From: JAUPVL01 sp964512085
GTDB lineage: Bacteria; Patescibacteriota; Saccharimonadia; CAILAD01; BJGX01
Reading direction: 5' to 3'
Assembly: GCA_964512085.1 (NCBI GenBank)
Contig: CAZEIU010000003.1
Location: forward strand, 1 to 39,263
DNA: 39,263 nt
Shown in pieces: positions 31,295-37,231 of the stretch; position 1 is the first letter of the stretch, and each line of letters begins with the position of its first letter. The translations under genes were made by a program, and so were the position numbers. The notes under the pieces were generated by a model that searched no databases, was not told the DNA's origin, and saw only the letters and a program-made list of their open reading frames with translations.

Positions 31295-31423
31295 ATGGAC
31301 GTCAAAGTTGCTGCCAAGCCCAAGCCCGACTTGTCTCAAGCCGAGAGCGCTGTGACGGCCCAAGAGCCCGTACCGATGGCTTACAGCAAAGACAAGCCCG
31401 AGGGAATAATTCGGTATGCCTAA
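31295..31423 (+). CDS. Small protein behind the attenuator, 42 aa
   Basis: ATG 31295 follows GGAGG at Shine-Dalgarno distance and reads 42 codons to TAA. The product begins M-D-V-K-V-A-A-K-P-K-P-D-L, is hydrophilic and rich in Lys, Pro, Ala and Glu, and ends G-I-I-R-Y-A. Third positions are unusually GC-rich for this window (GTC, GCC, AAG, CCC, GAC, GAG), as in highly expressed or foreign genes. No family is recognised. It is the first gene after the attenuator, and the stretch between them (31220-31294) holds no other ORF. Confidence 0.55.
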   Translation: MDVKVAAKPKPDLSQAESAVTAQEPVPMAYSKDKPEGIIRYA

Positions 31424-31485
31424 GTAGAATAAGCTAATATTTATGAATTACGCCCACTGCTCCTCTGTTTGTAGAAAAACCCTCT

Positions 31486-31574
31486 GAAGACTAGAAAGGT
31501 GCTGCACATCACCTAATGTCTTCTAATCTGCAAATAGCCCTATAGGAGTGCTGCACATCACTCCTATAGGGCTA
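31486..31574 (+). ncRNA. Twin hairpins with identical apical loops
   Basis: Hairpin A (31486-31523): GAAGAC/GTCTTC outer stem, an internal loop, then GGTG/CACC closing loop CTGCACAT. Hairpin B (31535-31574): a perfect 16-bp stem closing the same loop CTGCACAT. The 14-nt apex GTG-CTGCACAT-CAC is identical, the next pair is G-C in A and A-T in B, and the outer stems are unrelated. The loop contains self-complementary TGCA, so the two could kiss. Hairpin B is followed after 6 nt by TTTTT and may double as a terminator of the transcript begun at 31088. Confidence 0.6.
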
Positions 31575-31583
31575 GTCTTATTT

Positions 31584-31613
31584 TTGTGTCATAATAAAAC
31601 TATAATTTATAAT
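31584..31613 (+). promoter_or_regulatory. promoter of leuS
   Basis: TTGTGT (31584-31589), 18-nt spacer, TATAAT (31608-31613), 11 nt before the leuS ATG; a second TATAAT lies at 31601. No Shine-Dalgarno is seen. Confidence 0.5.
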
Positions 31614-31624
31614 CAATAAAAATA

Positions 31625-34093
31625 ATGAATAAATACAATCCCAAACAAATAGAGCCAAAGTGGCGTAAGCTCTGGCAAGATAATAACTTTTATCAAGCTA
31701 AAGACAATGACAATTCTAGTGAACCATATTATGTATTGGTAGAGTTTCCTTATCCATCGGGAGATGGTTTGCACACCGGACATGTACGGAGCTATACAGC
31801 TCAAGACATTATCGCCAGAAGACTACGAATGATGGGTAAAAATGTTTTATACCCAATGGGTTGGGATGCATTTGGCTTGCCTACCGAAAACTATGCAATT
31901 AAAAACAAAGTTCGTCCGGCTGACGCAACGGCTAAAAATATCGCTACCTTCAAACGACAAATGCAAGAACTTGGCTTTAGTTTTGATTGGAGTAGAGAAA
32001 TTAATACAACAGACCCGAGCTATTATAGGTGGACACAATGGATATTCTTACAGTTACTCAAGGATGGATTGGCTTATCAGGCAGAAATTGCGATAAATTG
32101 GTGTCCTAAATGCAAGACTGGTTTGGCCAACGAAGAAGTTATAAACGGTCGTCACGAACGTTGTGGTACACTTGTAGAGAAAAAATTACTCAAACAGTGG
32201 ATGCTCAAAATTACAGCTTACGCCGACAGGCTTATAGAAGACCTTGAGCTGGTTGATTATTTACCGCAAATTGCCCATCAACAAATTAACTGGATTGGCC
32301 GAAGCAATGGAGCCGAAATAGAATTTGCCGTCGATGGTCAAAGCGAAAAGATAAAAGTTTTTACCACTAGAGCAGATACTATCTTTGGCGCTACATTTAT
32401 GGTGTTGGCGCCCGAACACCCATTGGTAAAAAACATTACTACCGACGATCAGCATAACGCGGTAGATTCATATGTAAAACAAGCTATGTCGAAGAGCAAT
32501 ATCGACAGAATGGAAGAAAAAAACAAATCAGGCGTTTTTACTGGGGCTTATGCTGTAAATCCTGCTACCAAACAAAACATTCCTATCTGGATAGCTGATT
32601 ATGTAATGATGGATTATGGCACAGGAGCTATTATGGCAGTGCCAGCTCATGATGAGCGCGATTTTGAATTCGCCAAAAAATTTGGCATTGATATTATACA
32701 AGTAATTGATGGACCAGAGGTGAGCGATAAGCCATACGTAGAGAATGGTAAATTAATAAATTCAGATCAATTTGATGGCTTAGAAGTAGATGAAGCAAAA
32801 AAAGATATAACCAAATGGGTAGAAGATCAAGGTATTGGCAAAGAAAAAGTTAGCTATAAATTACGAGATTGGATTTTCTCTCGTCAACATTATTGGGGCG
32901 AACCAATACCAGTTATTCATTGCAGTAAGTGTGGTGCTGTGCCAGTACCCGAAGATCAATTACCGGTAGTTTTGCCCGACGTAGATAGCTATGAACCTAC
33001 AGATACAGGTGAGAGCCCACTTGCCAACATTACTGATTGGGTAAATGTAGAATGTCCTAAATGTGGCGGACAAGCCAAGCGCGAAACCGATACCATGCCA
33101 AACTGGGCTGGCAGTAGTTGGTACTATTTACGCTATATTGATCCGAACAATTCAAATCAATTTGCCGATGCTAGCAAGCTCAAATACTGGCTGATGGTCG
33201 ATTTATATAATGGTGGAATGGAACATACTACCTTGCACCTTTTGTATAGTCGTTTTTGGCACAAATTTTTGTTTGACAAAGGTTTTGTGCCAACTCCCGA
33301 GCCCTATGCCAAACGCCGTAGTCATGGAATGATTTTAGCCGCTGACGGCAATAAGATGAGTAAGAGCAAAGGTAATGTAGTTAGCCCCGATGAAGTCGTT
33401 GAGAAATTTGGGGCAGATAGCTTGCGTGTATACGAAATGTTTATGGGACCTTACGATCAAGCAATAGAGTGGAATGAACAAAAATTAGCCGGCGTATACA
33501 GATTTTTAACTCGAGTATTTGACCTTACTGCAGAGCTAACATCAGACCCTAAGTCTTCAATAAAAAGTAGCGCCGAAGATAACGTGTTTGAGACACAGGT
33601 AGACAGCATGGTGAATAAAACACTCAAAAAAATTGATTCAGACATTGAGAAAAGACAATTTAACACCATTGTGTCAGCTCTTATGGAGCTTACTAATTAC
33701 TTAACAGAGCCCAATAATAGAGAAAGACTACAATCTGAAAACTTCAAAGAGCTCGCTCATAGAACCACCAAAATGATAGCCTTGATGTTGGCGCCTATTG
33801 CTCCCTATATAGCAGAAGAAATTTGGCAACTTGCGGGTGGCGAAAAGTCTGTTCATTTACAAGCTTGGCCGGCATTCGACCCTGAGCTCGTAAAGGATAA
33901 TGTGGTGACAATAGTTGTTCAGATAAATGGTAAACTGAAAGGTGAATTTGCAATTAGTACCGGTTCTAGCAAAGAAGATCTAGAAACTGAGGCAATCGAT
34001 CTATTAAAAGAAAAAAATATTCTTTCACAAGACCAGATAGTTAAAACTATCGTTGTGCCCAACAGGTTAGTTAATTTTGTTACAAAATCTTAA
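31625..34093 (+). CDS. leuS: Leucyl-tRNA synthetase
   Basis: Class I synthetase charging tRNA-Leu. Visible: the P-Y-P-S-G-x-G-L-H-T-G-H-V motif (HIGH equivalent H50-T-G-H53), the connective editing domain with T-T-R-A-D-T-I-F-G and the D-E-R-D-F-E-F-A segment, two zinc-knuckle-like Cys pairs (C-P-K-C near residue 160 and C-S-K-C later), K577-M-S-K-S581, a C-terminal anticodon-binding domain and the final tail. At 822 aa it is a full bacterial LeuRS. It stands alone downstream of the attenuator/twin-hairpin region, with its own promoter. Confidence 0.97.
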   Translation: MNKYNPKQIEPKWRKLWQDNNFYQAKDNDNSSEPYYVLVEFPYPSGDGLHTGHVRSYTAQDIIARRLRMMGKNVLYPMGWDAFGLPTENYAIKNKVRPADATAKNIATFKRQMQELGFSFDWSREINTTDPSYYRWTQWIFLQLLKDGLAYQAEIAINWCPKCKTGLANEEVINGRHERCGTLVEKKLLKQWMLKITAYADRLIEDLELVDYLPQIAHQQINWIGRSNGAEIEFAVDGQSEKIKVFTTRADTIFGATFMVLAPEHPLVKNITTDDQHNAVDSYVKQAMSKSNIDRMEEKNKSGVFTGAYAVNPATKQNIPIWIADYVMMDYGTGAIMAVPAHDERDFEFAKKFGIDIIQVIDGPEVSDKPYVENGKLINSDQFDGLEVDEAKKDITKWVEDQGIGKEKVSYKLRDWIFSRQHYWGEPIPVIHCSKCGAVPVPEDQLPVVLPDVDSYEPTDTGESPLANITDWVNVECPKCGGQAKRETDTMPNWAGSSWYYLRYIDPNNSNQFADASKLKYWLMVDLYNGGMEHTTLHLLYSRFWHKFLFDKGFVPTPEPYAKRRSHGMILAADGNKMSKSKGNVVSPDEVVEKFGADSLRVYEMFMGPYDQAIEWNEQKLAGVYRFLTRVFDLTAELTSDPKSSIKSSAEDNVFETQVDSMVNKTLKKIDSDIEKRQFNTIVSALMELTNYLTEPNNRERLQSENFKELAHRTTKMIALMLAPIAPYIAEEIWQLAGGEKSVHLQAWPAFDPELVKDNVVTIVVQINGKLKGEFAISTGSSKEDLETEAIDLLKEKNILSQDQIVKTIVVPNRLVNFVTKS

Positions 34094-34099
34094 ATAGTA

Positions 34100-34128
34100 T
34101 TGAATTTAGTAATAAATTGTGATATTAT
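34100..34128 (+). promoter_or_regulatory. promoter of the rpmF leader
   Basis: TTGAAT (34100-34105), 17-nt spacer, TATTAT (34123-34128); TATAAT at 34126-34131 is an alternative -10 with a longer spacer. Transcription would begin near 34135, about 200 nt before rpmF. Confidence 0.55.
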
Positions 34129-34151
34129 AATTAGCGAAATGCCTCTTAAAG

Positions 34152-34282
34152 CATTATAGATCTCAGCAAAAAACTTCTTAATAAAGTTTTTTGCAAAATA
34201 GTGATTTTTTGGCTTTAACCTAGGTTTAGCCGTCACTACTTAATTGCTTGCAGCGTTTAATAAAATGCAAGCCTCTATAATG
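34152..34282 (+). ncRNA. Four-way-junction RNA in the rpmF 5' leader
   Basis: Closing stem P1: CATTATAGA (34152-34160) with TCTATAATG (34274-34282), 9 perfect pairs. Inside it are three hairpins. P2: GCAAAAAACTT/AAGTTTTTTGC, 34166-34194, 11 bp. P3: TAGTGA/TCACTA with inner GGCT/AGCC and AAC/GTT, 34199-34238. P4: GCTTGCA/TGCAAGC, 34246-34272. Nearly all bases are used and every stem is perfect or nearly so, which is hard to explain by chance. P2 is followed by AAAA rather than a U-run, so it is not a simple terminator. It lies between the promoter and the bL32 gene, the place of an autoregulatory ribosomal-protein leader. I do not recognise it as a known family. Confidence 0.6.
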
Positions 34283-34342
34283 AACTACTTACATTAATTG
34301 TAAAGGGCATCAATATTATTAATAGAAAGGAATGGCAAAATT

Positions 34343-34516
34343 ATGCCAGTACCAAAAAAACGTCGTACATCATCTACAAGAGGACAACGTCGATCTCATG
34401 ATTCATTGAAATCTTTACAGTTGATGTATGAGAAAAACTCAAAACTTAATTTGCCTAGAAGATTACACAGGGCAGCTACTCTAGAAGTAGTAAGAACTAG
34501 AAGAAATCCCTCTTAA
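34343..34516 (+). CDS. rpmF: Ribosomal protein bL32
   Basis: A 57-aa basic protein beginning M-P-V-P-K-K-R-R-T-S, the bL32 signature (A-V-P-K-K-[RK]), followed by R-G-Q-R-R-S-H-D. The C-terminal half, with L-P-R-R-L-H-R-A-A, departs from the classical form. The two Cys pairs of zinc-binding bL32 are absent, so this is a Cys-free (C-minus) version. bL32 is part of the large subunit near the peptidyl-transferase region. AAAGGA lies 11 nt upstream, and a long structured leader precedes the gene. Confidence 0.85.
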   Translation: MPVPKKRRTSSTRGQRRSHDSLKSLQLMYEKNSKLNLPRRLHRAATLEVVRTRRNPS

Positions 34517-34572
34517 GCTCTCGCATTTTACCCCTCAAGTACGTTACAATTAACAAATAAAGCAAAACCCTT

Positions 34573-35133
34573 ATGGCATCCAATAGACACCTTTCACGCA
34601 TAATCGCATTACAAACTCTATATGAATACGACTTTCGTATGGGTCTAGATATCAAAGAGCTCAAGACCGATCTAAAAGAAATTCTAGATCGTAACCTAAA
34701 AGTTTATGATGAAGCATTAGAAGAGCCAGATTTTACTATAAATTTGGTTGAGGGTACGCAAAAAAATATTAAAAAAATCGACGAGTTGATTGTACCTGCT
34801 GCGCCAGAATGGCCAATAGAGCAAATTGCCAAAGTAGATAAATCAATCTTAAGAATGGCAATATATGAGTTAGTGTTTGCCAGAGAAGTGCCACCCAAAG
34901 TAGCAATTAATGAAGCGGTGGAGCTAGCAAAGTCATTTGGTGGCGACAACTCGAGTAAATTTATAAATGGTGTTCTTGGTACGATATACCGACAAAGTGA
35001 ATTTTATGAACCAGAAGAAGACAAAAAAATACAGGCCGAAAAACAAGCCAAATCAAACCCTTCAGAGCCCGACAGAGCAAACGCAAAGTCAGAATCAACA
35101 GAAGAGTCAAACAAGCCTATACAAGAAACGTAA
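34573..35133 (+). CDS. nusB: Transcription antitermination factor NusB
   Basis: All-helical RNA-binding protein that with NusE/S10 binds boxA in rRNA operons. The NusB fold covers residues 1-140: N-R-H-L-S-R-I-I-A-L-Q-T-L-Y at the start, W-P-I-E-Q-I-A-K-V-D-K-S-I-L-R-M-A in the middle and N-E-A-V-E-L-A-K-S-F-G-G then F-I-N-G-V-L-G at the end. A 40-residue low-complexity charged tail follows, not normally part of NusB. The bases coding for that tail also encode the N-terminus of the next gene in another frame. TACAAT lies about 25 nt upstream of the ATG. Confidence 0.95.
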   Translation: MASNRHLSRIIALQTLYEYDFRMGLDIKELKTDLKEILDRNLKVYDEALEEPDFTINLVEGTQKNIKKIDELIVPAAPEWPIEQIAKVDKSILRMAIYELVFAREVPPKVAINEAVELAKSFGGDNSSKFINGVLGTIYRQSEFYEPEEDKKIQAEKQAKSNPSEPDRANAKSESTEESNKPIQET

Positions 35134-35620
35134 ACCAAATAAAAAGTTTCGTCATAGTAAGCAAAACCCAGCTCGAGCCAAGGCTGTTCGAGAATACTCT
35201 AGTGGAGGGATTGTTTTTAGAGTAAAAGACAACTTAATTGAGGTGGTATTGTTGCAAGACTTAAAAGCCAGATGGAGTATTCCTAAAGGCCATGTAGAAT
35301 CGGGCGAAACTCTAGAGCAGACGGCTATAAGAGAGATTGGTGAAGAAACTGGGCTTACCAAGATTAAAATTATCAGTAAACTTGATAAAATTCACTTCTT
35401 TTATAGAATGAACAATAAGTTGATATTTATGACGAACTTTGTTTATCTTATTGAATCTTACGACCATCAAGAAAAGCTAACACCAGAAGATTCAGAGGGT
35501 ATTGTAGATGTGCAGTGGTTTGAGGCTGAGCAGGCTTATGATGTACTCGAGTATAAAGCTACAAAGGTAATTTTGCGCGAGGCTATCAATAGAATTAAAA
35601 AAAGGTATAATATAAAATAA
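35006..35620 (+). CDS. Nudix hydrolase with basic N-terminal extension, overlapping nusB
   Basis: Nudix-fold phosphohydrolase. The Nudix box G-H-V-E-S-G-E-(x7)-R-E-I-G-E-E-T-G-L is intact, and the core begins at Y-S-S-G-G-I-V-F. There is no ATG, GTG or TTG between the nusB stop (35133) and the core, so translation must begin inside nusB: ATG 35006 (128-nt overlap) or ATG 34967. Both give a Lys/Gln/Asn-rich disordered extension of 60 residues or more. Substrates of such enzymes include oxidised nucleotides, Ap4A and capped RNA; none can be singled out. The gene ends 1 nt before rnc starts. Confidence 0.82.
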   Translation: MNQKKTKKYRPKNKPNQTLQSPTEQTQSQNQQKSQTSLYKKRKPNKKFRHSKQNPARAKAVREYSSGGIVFRVKDNLIEVVLLQDLKARWSIPKGHVESGETLEQTAIREIGEETGLTKIKIISKLDKIHFFYRMNNKLIFMTNFVYLIESYDHQEKLTPEDSEGIVDVQWFEAEQAYDVLEYKATKVILREAINRIKKRYNIK

Positions 35621-35621
35621 T

Positions 35622-36329
35622 ATGGTTTTTAATCAAGAACAGATAGAAGAGATTATAGGAGTTAAGTTTTCTAATCCTGCTATCTTAAAAACTGCCTTTA
35701 CTCACAGAAGTTACATCAACGAACATCGTAAAGCCAAGCTAGAGCATAACGAACGATTAGAGTTTTTGGGCGACGCTGTACTAGAATTAGTAGTTACCGA
35801 CTACTTATATAGAAATTATCAAAACCCAGAAGGCGAGCTTACCTCTTGGCGTTCAGCATTAGTAAAGACTGAATCTCTTGCAATGCTCGCAGAAAAACTG
35901 GATATTGGTCGATTCTTGCTAATGAGTCGTGGCGAAGCCAAGACAGGAGGTAGAACCAGGCAGGCTCTACTCGCAAACTTAGTAGAGGCTACAATTGGTG
36001 CAATATATTTAGAATCGGGTTACGAAGCTTGCAAAGATTTTATAGAAGAAAATCTGGTTTCTAATTTGCAAGAAATAATAAAGACAGGCGCCTATATAGA
36101 TGCTAAAAGTCATTTTCAGGAACTGTCTCAAGAAAAAATAGGCTCTACTCCAAGCTACAAAGTACTAGAAGAAACTGGCCCTGATCATGACAAGACTTTT
36201 AAAGTAGGTGTATTCTTAGGTAAAACAAAATATGGCGAAGGCAGTGGTAGTAGCAAGCAAGCTGCCCAACAAGAAGCTGCTCTAAGTGGACTAGAGAAGC
36301 TTAAAAGTATCAAGAAGAACAATAAATAG
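35622..36329 (+). CDS. rnc: Ribonuclease III
   Basis: Double-strand-specific endonuclease for rRNA maturation and mRNA decay. The catalytic signature N-E-R-L-E-F-L-G-D-A-V-L is near residues 43-54, the second acidic site (E-A-T-I-G-A-I-Y) near 127, and a C-terminal dsRNA-binding domain (about 160-228) ends with S-S-K-Q-A-A-Q-Q-E-A-A. At 235 aa it is full length. It follows the Nudix gene by 1 nt. TATAAT at 35606-35611 lies 10 nt before the ATG and may give an additional promoter. nusB and rnc together make this a small RNA-processing cluster. Confidence 0.97.
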   Translation: MVFNQEQIEEIIGVKFSNPAILKTAFTHRSYINEHRKAKLEHNERLEFLGDAVLELVVTDYLYRNYQNPEGELTSWRSALVKTESLAMLAEKLDIGRFLLMSRGEAKTGGRTRQALLANLVEATIGAIYLESGYEACKDFIEENLVSNLQEIIKTGAYIDAKSHFQELSQEKIGSTPSYKVLEETGPDHDKTFKVGVFLGKTKYGEGSGSSKQAAQQEAALSGLEKLKSIKKNNK

Positions 36330-36405
36330 CTAAACTCTCAATTTTGTACTAGAATAAGCTTAAGAGACAGCAAAGGCTGCGTACATTCACAGACAGGGGA
36401 AAGCG

Positions 36406-37170
36406 ATGGCAGTAAAAGTGCTGGTAATCGCCGGTACGCTGGCGCCACCACAGAGTGAGTTTTACTATCGACCACTGCTTAATGTTGCCGGTGAAGTAGT
36501 TGATTACAATAATGTAAGTTTTGAAACTATTAGTAACTTAGGTCTGGGCGATATAAAGAAATCTACCGCTAAAATTGCCAAAAAACATCTATATGATTCA
36601 GATGATCAATGGTTGATTATTGGCCATTCGCAAGGCGGTATAATTGCCACACTGCTAGCTATTAAGTACAGCGCTAAGGTTACGGCTACCATTCTTATTG
36701 CTTCACCCTTGGCCGGTACAACTTGGACAGATCCTATCAATATGCCCGTGAGATATTCTGTAGAGTTTATAGCTTGGCTGACTAAAGGAAGAGTGAGACT
36801 TAGGCCAAAACTAAGGCGCATGCTTGTTCCTATCCCTATTGTTAGGGATTTGGCAGCTCATAGCGACATTAGTGAATCTAACCTAGCTTATTTGAAGAAT
36901 CAAGTAAGCGGGCACCATACATATTCTATTGTGGGTCTGGCTGACTGGCTGGTTTTTCCTCACAGGTCAGCTCATCCCGAAGGCAGATTTGTTCACAACT
37001 TTTTAATTGCACCGCAGTCTGAATACGACTTAGTCAAAGATAAACTTCCAAATAATATTGAGCATGTCTGTACCAAAGTCGGACACCTATTTATAATTCA
37101 CAACCCCGAGGTATTAGAGCTTATTAAGTCAATCATACTTAAGCATATTAATATTACCCAAGCAGCGTAG
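36406..37170 (+). CDS. Alpha/beta hydrolase
   Basis: A 254-aa serine hydrolase fold. The nucleophile elbow is G-H-S75-Q-G-G, preceded by L-I-I; the likely acid is in the D-W-L-V-F-P segment, and the base is the His in K-V-G-H-L-F-I. This is the lipase/esterase or acyltransferase-like layout, with no lid domain evident. AGGGGAAAG provides a good Shine-Dalgarno before ATG 36406. The stop codon lies within the following terminator. Substrate unknown. Confidence 0.8.
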   Translation: MAVKVLVIAGTLAPPQSEFYYRPLLNVAGEVVDYNNVSFETISNLGLGDIKKSTAKIAKKHLYDSDDQWLIIGHSQGGIIATLLAIKYSAKVTATILIASPLAGTTWTDPINMPVRYSVEFIAWLTKGRVRLRPKLRRMLVPIPIVRDLAAHSDISESNLAYLKNQVSGHHTYSIVGLADWLVFPHRSAHPEGRFVHNFLIAPQSEYDLVKDKLPNNIEHVCTKVGHLFIIHNPEVLELIKSIILKHINITQAA

Positions 37171-37181
37171 CTTGGGTTTTT
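37156..37181 (+). terminator. intrinsic terminator after the alpha/beta hydrolase
   Basis: ACCCAAGC (37156-37163), loop AGCGTA, GCTTGGGT (37170-37177), then a T-run. The hydrolase TAG stop is at the loop/stem border. Confidence 0.9.
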
Positions 37182-37231
37182 GTTATGTTTACTCTATTTA
37201 TATACAATAGTAAGTATAATGATGGTTTTAA

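Noticed and set aside
31486..31574. CRISPR-like or IS-end repeats (two copies of a 14-nt sequence)
   Set aside because: Only two copies, each at a hairpin apex with different flanks; no transposase or cas gene and no target duplication.
31220..31624. T-box riboswitch upstream of leuS
   Set aside because: No T-box sequence (UGGN'-type antiterminator bulge) or specifier stem is seen; control in this gap looks leader-peptide based instead.
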